From positions 110,025,431 through 110,089,430 of the forward strand of contig CM053146.1 of NCBI GenBank assembly GCA_028571685.1: a stretch of DNA of 64,000 nucleotides, given 5' to 3'. Under the pieces are notes generated by a model, which saw only the letters and a program-made list of their open reading frames with translations, searched no databases and was not told the origin of the DNA. The position numbers and the translations under genes are program-made. The stretch is from Heterohyrax brucei. Its lineage: Eukaryota; Chordata; Mammalia; Hyracoidea; Procaviidae. Shown here piece by piece: positions 62,501-64,000 of this stretch. Within the stretch, counting starts at the first letter, position 1; every line of letters starts with the position of its first letter.

Positions 62501-64000
62501 TCACAGTGTGACCTTGAGAAGGTGGTTTTAACCTTTCTAAACACTTTTTCTTCATCTGAAAATAGAGATCATAACAGAATTCATATGAGAATCCATGCAA
62601 AGCACTTAGAACAGTGCTAGACGTGAAGCAAGCCCTCAAAAACTGTTAGCTGCTCACATCATCATCTTTTTTATTATCGTTACTAGTGGGAAAGGCCATA
62701 GAATCTAAGGCTGATGGAACCTAGGAATGTAGGACATAGGGCCCATACTGAAGTAGAGGAAAAAGACCTCAAGTCTAAAGGTTAAACAAGGCTCGGCTGT
62801 CATAAAACCATAGAACAGAATGGCTTCCACCAGTCTTCATGTCTGAGTTGGTTCCTGTTAGGGTCACAAGATGTCCCGGAAAGACCCTTGTGAGATACCC
62901 AGCTTCCAAAAACAGTGAACAAACTTCCTAAAACGTCTACTGAGCTTTCTTGCCTCAGGGATGCCTAAAGACTCTTGTATCTTCTCCCTCAGCACAGCTT
63001 CAGATTTTTGAGCTAGAGGCTGCTGTACATGAACTGCCCGATAAGTCCACCACAGAGAGAGAATCAAAGAAAAGGGCCTAGAACCTCACTTATCATGCCT
63101 TTGGGTCAACCGCCTGCTGTTCCCTGAAAGTCCATGCTGGAAAATGAAACAAGTGCTTCTCAGACGGACCATCCCAGCCTCACCAGGATCGGTTCTGAGC
63201 ATAGCTTCCTTCTTGCAGAAAATTAGCATGAGGCCTTGCTAGCCTTCTCTACAAATCTAGCAGGCACCCTCCCTGACATCTCGCCTCTGTGGTCGGCCAC
63301 TACTTTAGTAATCACTTGTTTGCAGGACTCTTTCATGTGCTTTATTTAGTAGGTGACCCTTTTCAGGATTTTACTATCTTTTGAAAAAACTACTGATGAA
63401 AGAAAAAGATTGGCTTTTCTGCTTTCTTCCCTATTACTCAGGATGCCATAAAACATAATTCATTCCTATGCCCTGAAAAGAAACTTGAACAAGGAAACAT
63501 TGAGGAGGCATTTGCAAAAGTTGATCAAATTGTTGAAGGTAAGCTACTGGCGATATTTCATGGGATATTTGCCTAATTTATTAAGGCAGACATCAAGAGC
63601 ATGTTACTCCCTCCTTAGAAAGACCGTCCTCTAAAGTCTTAGCACTTGGCTGAATTTCTTTTATGCCTCTTCCTCTCAAATTGTGTGGGGCAATAAGGAG
63701 GTTTAAGAAGAGACTAAAGAATAGAACCCAGCTCTTGTTGTCTGAACTGCAATCTCTGAAACCGATCCTTAGTTGCCACAGAACACGTGCCAGGTCTGTC
63801 AGCTCCTTGGCCTGGGCAAGTTGAGGTTAGCCCAGCTGTGTCTCATTTGTGACTGAATTCCCAAAAACGGCGACTCCTAGCCAGCACCTACCCTCAGCAG
63901 TTTCCCTGTGCTTGTGCCGAACAGGAGAGGTCCATACTGGAGGACAAGACCATTTTTACATGGAAACACAAAGAGTGCTTGTTATTCCGAAGACAGAGGA
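12332..64000 (+). CDS. AOX4: Aldehyde oxidase 4 gene, exons 1-21, 3' part beyond window
   Basis: This is a cytosolic molybdo-flavoenzyme of the xanthine dehydrogenase/aldehyde oxidase family, which oxidises aldehydes and aromatic N-heterocycles and reduces O2. Joined exons give about 771 residues in one open frame: Fe-S I (Cys47, 52, 55, 77), Fe-S II (Cys117, 120, 152, 154), FAD domain (about residues 227-547) and the start of the molybdopterin domain (from about 579, with [10 protein letters not shown] at 752-761). I chose AOX4 over AOX1/2/3 because of AOX4-like stretches recalled from the mouse protein: [31 protein letters not shown] and CLDQ in the linker. Intron positions and phases follow the family pattern. 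The one defect is the intron 2 donor, GG instead of GT, which makes the gene's function uncertain. The remaining exons, about 22-35 in this family, should lie to the right. The paralogue assignment rests on memory and needs a phylogeny. Confidence 0.92.
12488..12697 (+). repeat. AfroSINE, variant type (intron 1)
   Basis: Head 'GGGGGTGCTAGTGGTTAACT', variant middle 'CTCAGAAGAAAGGCCTGGCG', tail 'TATGAGTCAGAGCTGTCGCA'. Confidence 0.8.
12820..12965 (+). repeat. MIR fragment
   Basis: Core 'GGTTAACTCACCTCTCTGAG' then 'CCTCAGAGTTC', in the MIR order. Confidence 0.65.
13111..13240 (-). repeat. RTE 3' end fragment
   Basis: 'GAGGTGCCATTGAGTCTGTT' then 'CTTGTGCCATGCCCACCATT' matches the antisense RTE end at 3.95-4.05 kb. 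Confidence 0.6.
13241..13920. other. Intron 1, unassigned part
   Basis: Open frames on both strands here have no splice support or motifs. Old L2 is possible but not shown. Confidence 0.45.
13921..14072 (+). repeat. AfroSINE, short type (intron 1)
   Basis: Full-length: 'AACCCTGGTGGTGTACTGGT' to 'ATGAGTCAGAATTGACTCCA'. Confidence 0.88.
14137..14351 (+). repeat. AfroSINE, long type (intron 1)
   Basis: Retains the middle block lacking in the short type ('GGAGAAAGATACGACTGACT'). Ends about 390 bases before exon 2. Confidence 0.85.
14744..14801 (+). CDS. AOX4: AOX4 exon 2, donor site lost
   Basis: Acceptor CCCAG, then [16 protein letters not shown] plus the first base of a Leu codon, continuing the [2Fe-2S] I domain. 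Exon 3 begins with TA and needs exactly one base here, so the exon must end at T14801. The next two bases are GG, not GT. Reading through gives nine more codons and then TGA at 14828-14830. The first GT downstream (14818) would leave phase 2 and shift the frame. The exon itself is intact. Confidence 0.85.
14802..15616. other. Intron 2, 5' part
   Basis: Starts with GG at the expected donor. No recognised repeat, and no GT within 100 bases that would keep the frame to exon 3. Confidence 0.5.
15617..15779 (+). repeat. AfroSINE, short type (intron 2)
   Basis: Head shortened to 'GAAACCCTGTTAAGTGCTGT'; T-rich end followed by an A run. Confidence 0.82.
16145..16336 (+). repeat. AfroSINE, variant type, diverged (intron 2)
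   Basis: 'GGGGTGGCACAGACAATTAA' to 'GAGCTGGAATCAACTTGTAG', with 'CAGAGAACAGGCCTGGAAAT' in the middle. Confidence 0.7.
16370..16495 (-). repeat. MIR fragment, antisense
   Basis: 'CAAGTGAGAAAGCAGGCTAA' matches the MIR core read backwards. Confidence 0.5.
16501..16597 (+). repeat. AfroSINE, 5'-truncated (intron 2)
   Basis: Starts inside the body ('GTGCTCTTTGCAAACTCTAT') and ends in 'GAGTCAGAATCGACTCATAG', about 120 bases before exon 3. Confidence 0.85.
16717..16813 (+). CDS. AOX4: AOX4 exon 3
   Basis: Follows a pyrimidine tract and CCCAG, and ends at a GTATCC donor. Encodes [18 protein letters not shown], which supplies three ligands of [2Fe-2S] cluster I (Cys47, Cys52, Cys55 in C-x4-C-x2-C spacing). 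Arg49 replaces a Gly found in other AOX proteins as I recall them; XDH has Glu there, so the position tolerates charge. Phase 1 in, phase 2 out. Confidence 0.93.
16814..17762. other. Intron 3
   Basis: Contains an antisense MIR at about 17073-17220. Otherwise unassigned. GT-AG ends. Confidence 0.6.
17073..17220 (-). repeat. MIR, antisense
   Basis: 'CATTTTGCAGATGAGGAAAG' then 'GGACTTGAACCCATGATT', the MIR sequence in reverse. Confidence 0.75.
17763..17871 (+). CDS. AOX4: AOX4 exon 4
   Basis: Encodes [17 protein letters not shown], then [15 protein letters not shown]. Cys77 is the fourth ligand of cluster I, and the VEG-x-G segment is a family signature. Acceptor ACAAAG, donor GTGAGA, phase 2 in and 0 out. 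No stop or gap. Confidence 0.95.
17872..19188. other. Intron 4
   Basis: 1.3 kb, GT-AG. A MER5A-like element at 18600-18735 is the only recognised content. Confidence 0.6.
18600..18735. mobile_element. MER5A-like hAT MITE
   Basis: 'CTGCTCAAACTTTAGTGGGA', 'GCTTGTTAAAAATGCATATT' and 'CAGCTGGTCCATGAAACG' are MER5A words. The terminal repeat is decayed. Confidence 0.65.
19189..19315 (+). CDS. AOX4: AOX4 exon 5
   Basis: Encodes [20 protein letters not shown], then the helix [19 protein letters not shown]. Cys117 and Cys120 (QCGFC) are two ligands of [2Fe-2S] cluster II. Acceptor TTCCAG, donor GTAAGT, phase 0 in and 1 out. Confidence 0.96.
19316..19734. other. Intron 5, 5' unassigned part
   Basis: Unique-looking sequence directly after the exon 5 donor. 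Nothing recognised. Confidence 0.5.
19741..19958 (-). repeat. AfroSINE, long type, with sense tail at its end
   Basis: Antisense copy 19741-19916 ('AGGCTGTAAGCTTAGCGGAA' in the middle, 'TTTAACCACTGCA' at the end). It is joined to a sense tail 'AGTCAGAATGAACTCCACAG' at 19917-19958. Confidence 0.75.
20402..20613 (+). repeat. AfroSINE, long type (intron 5)
   Basis: A good full-length long-type copy: 'GACCCCTGGTGGTACAGTGG', middle 'TCTGCTTCCGTAAAGATTCA', tail 'TATGAGTCAGAATCAACTCG'. Confidence 0.9.
20640..23146 (+). mobile_element. L1 LINE, older copy (ORF2 part and start of 3' UTR)
   Basis: Decayed L1 ORF2. Recognisable segments are [20 protein letters not shown] (about 20.92 kb), a degenerate RT region (about 21.6-22.2 kb, with 'AGACAAGAATATCCTTTATC' from the RQGCPLSPL box) and [20 protein letters not shown] (about 22.9 kb). 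It is interrupted by a SINE at 22255-22410 and by a second L1 at 23147. Its 3' UTR resumes at 25,543. Inactive. Confidence 0.85.
22255..22410 (-). repeat. AfroSINE inserted in L1
   Basis: Antisense short-type copy flanked by perfect 10-base repeats AAAAAGAAAT at 22245-22254 and 22411-22420. Confidence 0.9.
23147..25528 (+). mobile_element. L1 LINE, younger 5'-truncated copy
   Basis: Starts inside ORF2. Readable parts are [20 protein letters not shown] (23.22 kb), then a C-terminal frame (23.83-24.52 kb) with the [18 protein letters not shown] zinc-knuckle-like region, broken by shifts. A 3' UTR with a G-rich tract and an A-rich tail follow. Flanked by 14-base target-site duplications AGAAGATAAATGAG (23133-23146 and 25529-25542). 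Confidence 0.9.
25529..25640 (+). mobile_element. 3' UTR remainder of the older L1
   Basis: Continues the 3' UTR broken at 23,146, starting with the second copy of the duplication and reading on 'ATCAAATGGGCAGCTCCCAT'. Confidence 0.7.
25656..25821 (-). repeat. AfroSINE, short type
   Basis: 'CTGCCATCAAGTCAATTCGA' to 'CTTCGCCACCAGGGTTTCC'. Little diverged, about 360 bases before exon 6. Confidence 0.88.
26184..26245 (+). CDS. AOX4: AOX4 exon 6
   Basis: Encodes [20 protein letters not shown] plus Thr. Cys152 and Cys154 (LCRC) complete cluster II, and [10 protein letters not shown] is the strongest family signature in the window. Acceptor GATTAG, donor GTGAGT, phase 1 in and 0 out. It lies about 6.9 kb after exon 5 because intron 5 took up the nested L1 block. 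Confidence 0.95.
26246..26798. other. Intron 6, 5' unassigned part
   Basis: No recognised repeat or exon-like signal. Confidence 0.45.
26799..27371. mobile_element. Palindromic mariner-derived element carrying a second one
   Basis: Both ends are the same mariner terminal region in opposite orientation: left 'TCTGACAAGGAAGTTCACGA', right reverse-complementary 'TCATGAACTTAATCGTCCGA'. Each arm holds a decayed transposase C-terminus (FQNCFEG-like, then YFEGD-like). At the centre 'GCTGTCATCG-TA' / 'TA-CAATGACAGC', an inner element (26994-27183) is inserted at a TA. Confidence 0.75.
26994..27183 (+). mobile_element. Inner mariner-like MITE
   Basis: Terminal repeats TGAGGTCTGACAATTA and, at the right, TAATTATCAGACCTCG (inverted, two mismatches). 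TA sits on both sides. Length 190 bases. Confidence 0.7.
27372..28490. other. Intron 6, middle unassigned part
   Basis: 1.1 kb of unique-looking sequence. The frames on both strands have no motifs. Confidence 0.45.
28491..28549 (+). repeat. AfroSINE tail only
   Basis: 'CACCATGAGTTGAAATCAAT' with a T-rich end. The 5' part is absent. Confidence 0.65.
28550..29267. other. Intron 6, 3' AT-rich part
   Basis: AT-rich with A runs, no recognised element. Ends with the exon 7 acceptor. Confidence 0.5.
29268..29357 (+). CDS. AOX4: AOX4 exon 7 (linker I)
   Basis: Thirty codons reading [17 protein letters not shown], then a Gly/Asn/Ser-rich stretch ending QKSK. This is the variable linker between the Fe-S and FAD domains; the GTG-x-CCLDQ core resembles AOX4. 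Acceptor TTCCTAG, donor GTAAGT, phase 0 on both sides, so skipping it would keep the frame. Confidence 0.9.
29358..29883. other. Intron 7, 5' part with long poly-A
   Basis: An A run of about 29 bases at 29491-29519 is the tail of an unrecognised retroinsertion or a simple repeat. The rest is unassigned. Confidence 0.5.
29884..30110 (-). repeat. Possible AfroSINE variant, antisense, diverged
   Basis: 'CAACTCATGGTGACCCTGCA' and 'GCTGATTTTTCAGAAGTGGG' match the antisense variant type. The right half is not recognisable. Confidence 0.45.
30355..30518 (-). repeat. AfroSINE, short type (intron 7)
   Basis: 'CTGGCATCGATTGAGTCCAA' to 'CACTACACCATCAGGGCTTC'. Confidence 0.87.
30625..30808 (+). repeat. 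AfroSINE, short type (intron 7)
   Basis: Head 'AAACTCCAGTGGTGTGGTGG', tail 'GAGTTGGAATCGACTCGACA', then a (TTTTG)n tract. Confidence 0.9.
31040..31185 (+). repeat. MIR-like fragment
   Basis: 'TTATGAGAACCAAATAAATT' and 'TAAGCACCCAGTAAATGTTA' are in MIR 3' order. Confidence 0.45.
31186..31874. other. Intron 7, 3' unassigned part
   Basis: T-rich toward exon 8, whose pyrimidine tract is long and clear. Nothing else recognised. Confidence 0.5.
31875..31955 (+). CDS. AOX4: AOX4 exon 8
   Basis: Encodes [20 protein letters not shown], then IFPPELL. The PLDPTQE-x-IFPPEL block is conserved in all AOX/XDH proteins and leads into the FAD domain. Long pyrimidine tract, acceptor AAAG, donor GTAAGA, phase 0 both sides. 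The initial ATG codes an internal Met, not a start. Confidence 0.94.
31995..32153 (-). repeat. AfroSINE, short type (intron 8)
   Basis: Diverged antisense copy: 'CTGCTGAGTCCATTTCAAAT' to 'TGTGCTACTAGGGTTTC'. Confidence 0.8.
32424..32471. repeat. (CA)n microsatellite, imperfect
   Basis: CACACA interrupted by ATG and CG units. Confidence 0.85.
32656..33032 (-). repeat. AfroSINE, long type, split by another AfroSINE
   Basis: The antisense tail half (32656-32723) and head half (32930-33032, 'GGAGCAGACCTCCAGCTCCC' to 'CACTACCAGAGCT') are separated by a sense copy. Confidence 0.75.
32724..32929 (+). repeat. AfroSINE, long type, nested
   Basis: 'GTGATGCACAGTGGTTAGGA' to 'GTGAGTCAGAGTTGACTCCT', with the long-type middle 'TGCTATCATAAAGATTTACA'. 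Confidence 0.8.
33960..34134 (+). repeat. AfroSINE, short type (intron 8)
   Basis: Full-length: 'GAAACCCTAGTGGTGTAGTG' to 'TATGAGTTGGAATTGACTTT', then a T run. Confidence 0.88.
34150..34862 (+). repeat. AfroSINE split by a 531-base insertion
   Basis: The head (34150-34187, 'GGGGTTAAGAGCTCAGCTGC') and the rest (34719-34862, 'TTAGCCAAAAGATCGGCAGC' to 'TATGAGTTAGAATTGATTCA') make one copy. Confidence 0.7.
34188..34718 (+). mobile_element. 531-base element inserted in an AfroSINE, family unassigned
   Basis: Flanked by an 8-base near-duplication (CAGCTGCT 34180-34187, CAGCTGTT 34719-34726). Begins 'GTGTCAGCTCTGCTAAAACA', contains 'GAGGAATTTATTCTCTCATA' and ends 'ACAACTCAAACCATGA'. No coding capacity. 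Confidence 0.6.
34863..35287. other. Intron 8, 3' part
   Basis: Unassigned, AT-rich. Confidence 0.45.
35288..35432 (+). CDS. AOX4: AOX4 exon 9, start of FAD domain
   Basis: Encodes [19 protein letters not shown], then [12 protein letters not shown] and [17 protein letters not shown] (about residues 270-275) is the first FAD-contacting loop of the vanillyl-alcohol-oxidase-type FAD fold. Acceptor CCTTAG, donor GTAAGT, phase 0 in and 1 out. Confidence 0.95.
35433..36582. other. Intron 9, 5' part
   Basis: Unassigned. 35.69-36.06 kb may be an old L1, but I see no firm words. Confidence 0.4.
36583..37138. mobile_element. Palindromic mariner-derived element
   Basis: The left arm (antisense) encodes a transposase C-terminal remnant, readable as LKGRHFDDIQ-like then [12 protein letters not shown] segments with stops. 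The right arm, from about 36950, repeats the terminal region in sense (FQNCFEG-like then YFEGD-like), ending 'GACTTAATTGTCAGACCTCT'. Both ends are the same end of the parent. Confidence 0.75.
37208..37368 (+). repeat. AfroSINE, short type (intron 9)
   Basis: Head 'GGTGGCATAGTGGTTAAGTG', tail 'TATGAGTCAGAATCAACTCA'. Confidence 0.88.
37440..38285 (+). mobile_element. L1-type 3' UTR, 5'-truncated, older subfamily
   Basis: 'GCGTCTGGGATCCTTAAAGC' resembles the L1 3' UTR word 'GGCGTCTGGGGTCTTAAAAG' at 24.85 kb. It ends 'GTACACTTTCAATGAAAACA' with an A-rich tail. Confidence 0.6.
38356..38448 (+). CDS. AOX4: AOX4 exon 10
   Basis: Encodes [20 protein letters not shown], then [12 protein letters not shown], within the FAD domain. 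Acceptor TTTTCAG, donor GTGAGT, phase 1 in and 1 out. Trp in ELWVV differs from the residue I recall in mouse but lies in a variable region. Confidence 0.93.
38449..38903. other. Intron 10, 5' part
   Basis: Unassigned sequence after the exon 10 donor. Confidence 0.45.
38904..39058 (+). repeat. AfroSINE, short type (intron 10)
   Basis: 'GAAACCCTGGTGGTAAAGTG' to 'GATGAGTCTTAATCAACTCA'. Confidence 0.87.
39161..39352 (-). repeat. AfroSINE, variant type (intron 10)
   Basis: 'GAGCTGTCAAGTCACCTCCA' to 'CCGCTCCACCTGGGAACTCC', with 'CCGAAGCAGATCACCACCCT' in the middle. Confidence 0.8.
39888..40053 (-). repeat. AfroSINE, short type (intron 10)
   Basis: 'TTGCTGAAAGTCGATTCCGA' to 'TCTGCCACCCAAGCTCC'. 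Confidence 0.88.
40628..40822 (-). repeat. AfroSINE, variant type, diverged (intron 10)
   Basis: 'ACTGTCAGGATGGTTCCAAC', middle 'TTAGGAAGTAGATCACAAAG', end 'CTACCAGGGGATTCC'. Confidence 0.75.
40823..41927. other. Intron 10, middle unassigned part
   Basis: 1.1 kb without recognised repeats. The same holds for 39353-39887 and most of 40054-40627 (a short MIR-like word near 40350). Confidence 0.45.
41928..42095 (+). repeat. AfroSINE, short type (intron 10)
   Basis: Well preserved: 'GAAACCCTGGTGGCTTTAGT' to 'TATGAGTCAGAATTGGCTTG'. Confidence 0.9.
42341..42540 (+). repeat. AfroSINE, long type (intron 10)
   Basis: 'GGACCCTGGTAGTGAAATGG', middle 'TCTGCTTGCATAAAGATTAT', tail 'GTGAGTTGAAAATCAACTAA'. 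Confidence 0.85.
42864..43065 (+). repeat. AfroSINE, variant type (intron 10)
   Basis: 'GAGTCTCTGGTGGACCAAAC', middle 'CTCAGCCAAAAGGGCTGGAG', decayed tail. Confidence 0.8.
43066..44571. other. Intron 10, 3' part
   Basis: 1.5 kb, unassigned apart from a possible MIR near 44270-44390. Ends at the exon 11 acceptor. Confidence 0.45.
44572..44723 (+). CDS. AOX4: AOX4 exon 11
   Basis: Encodes [20 protein letters not shown], then [16 protein letters not shown] and [17 protein letters not shown] and QIRNMA are family motifs of the FAD domain. An Ala I recall as conserved before GQQIR is Gly here. Acceptor TTTCCAG, donor GTATGT, phase 1 in and 0 out. Confidence 0.95.
44724..46343. other. Intron 11
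   Basis: 1.6 kb, the longest stretch in the gene without a recognised AfroSINE. AATAAA at 44879-44884 is in intron sequence and has no support as a poly(A) site. Confidence 0.5.
46344..46437 (+). CDS. AOX4: AOX4 exon 12
   Basis: Encodes [20 protein letters not shown], then [17 protein letters not shown] and [10 protein letters not shown] form the second FAD-binding segment (residues about 357-380). Acceptor CCTCAG, donor GTAAGC, phase 0 in and 1 out. Confidence 0.95.
46438..46936. other. Intron 12, 5' part
   Basis: Relatively GC-rich (46.65-46.87 kb), unassigned. Short (CA)n near 46592. Confidence 0.45.
46937..47110 (-). repeat. RTE 3' end fragment (intron 12)
   Basis: 'AGTGCTGTCGAGTCGGTTCC', then 'TTGATGCAGTCACTGTGTTG', matching the antisense RTE words at 4.05 kb. 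Confidence 0.65.
47111..47659. other. Intron 12, C-rich middle part
   Basis: C-rich around 47.16-47.22 and 47.38-47.48 kb. No repeat family or exon signal recognised. Confidence 0.45.
47660..47872 (-). repeat. AfroSINE, variant type (intron 12)
   Basis: 'GTTACCATCAAGTTGATTTC' and 'CCAGGAAGTAGATTGCTAGG'. Confidence 0.75.
47873..48492. other. Intron 12, unassigned part
   Basis: Nothing recognised up to the transposon at 48493. Confidence 0.45.
48746..48897 (+). repeat. AfroSINE inside the Tigger-like element
   Basis: 'GGAGCCATGGTAGCACAGTA' to 'TGAGTCAGAACTGACTTGAT'. Confidence 0.83.
48932..49097 (-). repeat. AfroSINE inside the Tigger-like element
   Basis: 'CCACTGCCATTTCCAACCAA' to 'CTATGGTACCAGGGTTTCC'. 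Confidence 0.85.
49250..49460 (+). repeat. AfroSINE, long type (intron 12)
   Basis: Head eroded. Middle 'CTATTTCCATAAAGATTACA', tail 'CATGAGTTCTAATCAACTCC', then a (TTTG)n tract. Confidence 0.83.
49792..49901 (+). CDS. AOX4: AOX4 exon 13
   Basis: Encodes [20 protein letters not shown], then [25 protein letters not shown] and the PHS block match my recollection of mouse AOX4 much better than AOX1, so this exon weighs heavily in the paralogue call. Acceptor CAACAG, donor GTAAGA, phase 1 in and 0 out. Confidence 0.95.
49902..50478. other. Intron 13, 5' part
   Basis: Unassigned. Followed by a (CA)n microsatellite. Confidence 0.45.
50479..50507. repeat. (CA)n microsatellite
   Basis: Uninterrupted CA run of about 14 units. 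Confidence 0.9.
50610..51187 (+). repeat. Interspersed repeat, TTAAAACA type, with SINE inside
   Basis: Opens 'GTATTTTAGTATCCTAGGGC', 'GGTGGCTTAAAACAGCAGAA'. Resumes after the SINE with 'GTCTCTGACTCTTCTTTACA' and ends 'GCACAATTCAGTTCACATAA'. Confidence 0.6.
50808..50981 (+). repeat. AfroSINE, short type (intron 13)
   Basis: 'AGAAGCCCTGGCAGTGTAGT' to 'ATGAACCAGAATCAACTCGA', then T-rich. Confidence 0.88.
51188..51884. other. Intron 13, 3' part
   Basis: Unassigned up to the exon 14 acceptor. Confidence 0.45.
51885..52069 (+). CDS. AOX4: AOX4 exon 14
   Basis: Encodes [20 protein letters not shown], then [15 protein letters not shown] and LAYGGVG, ending [18 protein letters not shown] is a family motif and QQNALPDV is AOX4-like. 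Leu-Arg-Arg-Arg at the exon 14/15 junction replaces a recalled Leu-Gly-Arg-Arg. Acceptor CCACAG, donor GTGAGC, phase 0 in and 2 out. Confidence 0.95.
52070..52638. other. Intron 14, 5' part
   Basis: Unassigned. Holds a short tandem duplication of about 15 bases, 'CCTACACTGGGCAA', near 52303-52330. Confidence 0.5.
52757..52978 (+). mobile_element. L1 3' end, strongly 5'-truncated
   Basis: Same terminus as the L1 ending at 25,528 ('CTCTGGCTGGAGGAAGGGGA', 'GGTGGGCATGCAAATTTGTA'), then a long interrupted poly(A). Confidence 0.85.
53079..53179. repeat. (TA)n/(TG)n microsatellite
   Basis: Alternating TA, CA and TG runs about 160 bases upstream of exon 15. Probably expanded from the poly(A) of an L1-like 3' end at 52979-53078. 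Confidence 0.8.
53339..53522 (+). CDS. AOX4: AOX4 exon 15, end of FAD domain
   Basis: Encodes [20 protein letters not shown], then [20 protein letters not shown] and a Lys/Leu-rich end ([11 protein letters not shown]). GG-x-VE-x-(K/R)RTLI is conserved in the family. Acceptor CACCAG, donor GTAAGT, phase 2 in and 0 out. The microsatellite and SINE debris at 52.6-53.3 kb sit directly upstream. Confidence 0.95.
53735..53960 (-). mobile_element. Ancient L1 (L1M-type) fragment, antisense
   Basis: 'TCAACTTTATTGAAGTATAA' then 'GTAGCCACCACCACAAACAT', the usual L1M words. Confidence 0.7.
53965..54119 (+). repeat. AfroSINE, short type (intron 15)
   Basis: 'GAAACCCTGGTTGTATAGAA' to 'GTGAGTCAGCATCAACTCGA'. 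Confidence 0.88.
54175..54665 (+). mobile_element. Probable solo LTR of an endogenous retrovirus
   Basis: About 490 bases with LTR-like order: a U3-like part with two copies of CTTTGTTTTGATCTGAT (54243-54259, 54275-54291), a TATA-like ATATATATA at about 54524-54532, AATAAA at 54613-54618, and an end near '..GACTACACA'. Boundaries are approximate and I could not find the target-site duplication. No internal viral genes are present. Confidence 0.55.
54666..55506. other. Intron 15, middle unassigned part
   Basis: CT-rich near 54.81-54.85 kb. Nothing else recognised. Confidence 0.45.
55507..55713 (-). repeat. AfroSINE, variant type (intron 15)
   Basis: 'GCCACCGAGTTGATTCTCAC', middle 'CAGGAGTTGATCACCAGGAC', end 'GTGTCACCCAAGGACTC'. 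Confidence 0.8.
55724..55877 (-). repeat. AfroSINE, short type (intron 15)
   Basis: 'GTAGCTGTTGGGTCAGTTCC' to 'AGACACCACCAGGGCCCC'. Confidence 0.85.
55884..55937 (-). repeat. AfroSINE/RTE tail, CpG-rich
   Basis: 'TGCCGTCGAGTCGGATCCGA' with all CpGs kept, only the tail. Ends about 80 bases before exon 16. Confidence 0.75.
56016..56108 (+). CDS. AOX4: AOX4 exon 16 (linker II)
   Basis: Thirty-one codons: [20 protein letters not shown], then [11 protein letters not shown]. This linker joins the FAD and molybdopterin domains. Acceptor TCTCAG, donor GTCAGT, phase 0 on both sides. An antisense SINE tail ends only about 80 bases upstream. Confidence 0.93.
56109..56973. other. Intron 16
   Basis: No recognised repeats. 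GT-AG ends. Confidence 0.5.
56974..57143 (+). CDS. AOX4: AOX4 exon 17, start of molybdopterin domain
   Basis: Encodes [20 protein letters not shown], then [16 protein letters not shown] and [21 protein letters not shown] and ATGEA open the molybdenum-cofactor domain in all AOX/XDH proteins. Acceptor CTGTAG, donor GTAAGT, phase 0 in and 2 out. Confidence 0.96.
57236..57397 (+). repeat. AfroSINE, short type (intron 17)
   Basis: 'AAAACCCTGGAGGCATAGTG' to 'TATGAGTCAGAATAAACTCA', starting about 90 bases after exon 17. Confidence 0.88.
57764..57958 (-). repeat. AfroSINE, variant type (intron 17)
   Basis: 'GCCATTACTGTTGAGTCTAT' to 'TACTACCCAGGAATCCC', about 115 bases before exon 18. Confidence 0.78.
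58073..58187 (+). CDS. AOX4: AOX4 exon 18
   Basis: Encodes [20 protein letters not shown], then [19 protein letters not shown]. The EDIPG-x-NG and KLLAVD stretch is AOX4-like. Acceptor GTTCAG, donor GTATGG, phase 2 in and 0 out. Confidence 0.95.
58188..59291. other. Intron 18
   Basis: Contains a MIR at about 58665-58840. Otherwise unassigned. No AfroSINE seen. Confidence 0.5.
58665..58840 (+). repeat. MIR
   Basis: 'AGGTTCCAGCTCTGCTAGTC', 'AGTGCTTAGAACAGTGCTCA' in MIR order. Confidence 0.7.
59292..59414 (+). CDS. AOX4: AOX4 exon 19
   Basis: Encodes [20 protein letters not shown], then [21 protein letters not shown]-x-(I/V)CAVVAET is conserved. Acceptor TCCACAG, donor GTAAGC, phase 0 on both sides. 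Confidence 0.95.
59415..59911. other. Intron 19, 5' part
   Basis: Unassigned. An A run at about 59583-59598. Confidence 0.45.
59912..60000 (+). repeat. AfroSINE, 3' half
   Basis: 'GGGCAGTTCTCACTCTGTCA' to 'TACGAGTCAAAAACCAACTT', then (CAACAA)n. Confidence 0.7.
60130..60790 (+). mobile_element. RTE-type LINE, 3' fragment
   Basis: Sense counterpart of the blocks at 3.9 and 10.8 kb. Encodes the decayed C-terminus with [20 protein letters not shown] and ends 'GGAAAGCACTCAACAGCACC'. Confidence 0.75.
60863..61318 (+). repeat. Interspersed repeat, TTAAAACA type
   Basis: 'CCACAAACTGAGTGACTTAA', 'ATTTATTCTCTCACACTTCT', ending 'ATACAATTCAACCTACAACA'. The best-preserved of the related copies. Confidence 0.65.
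61319..61941. other. Intron 19, unassigned part
   Basis: 61.74-61.87 kb resembles antisense RTE ('GGCAGTCCGTGGTATATTCA', 'TTGGGTCAGGCTCACCATAG'). The rest is unassigned. Confidence 0.45.
61942..62118 (+). repeat. MIR
   Basis: 'GACCTCTCTGTGCTGTGGTT', 'TATCTGTAAAATGGAAATAA', 'GGTGCTGGGCACATAGTACT': the clearest MIR in the window. Confidence 0.85.
62285..62443 (-). repeat. AfroSINE, short type (intron 19)
   Basis: 'CATTCAGTTGATTCCAACTC' to 'ACTGTACTACCAGGGCTCC'. Confidence 0.88.
62495..62655 (+). repeat. MIR
   Basis: 'CAGTGTGACCTTGAGAAGGT', 'AAGCACTTAGAACAGTGCTA'. Confidence 0.7.
62656..63441. other. Intron 19, 3' part
   Basis: Unassigned up to the exon 20 acceptor. Confidence 0.45.
63442..63538 (+). 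CDS. AOX4: AOX4 exon 20
   Basis: Encodes [20 protein letters not shown], then [20 protein letters not shown] and GN(I/V)EEAF are family motifs. Acceptor ACTCAG, donor GTAAGC, phase 0 in and 1 out. It follows a 4 kb intron. Confidence 0.95.
63539..63924. other. Intron 20
   Basis: 386 bases, GT-AG, nothing recognised. Confidence 0.6.
63925..64000 (+). CDS. AOX4: AOX4 exon 21, cut by window end
   Basis: Encodes [20 protein letters not shown], then IPKTE before the edge. Gln754 corresponds to the glutamine that hydrogen-bonds the molybdenum oxo ligand in XDH (Gln767, bovine numbering). The usual Glu after it is Asp here. Acceptor AACAG, phase 1 in. The exon end and remaining exons are not in view. 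Confidence 0.93.
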
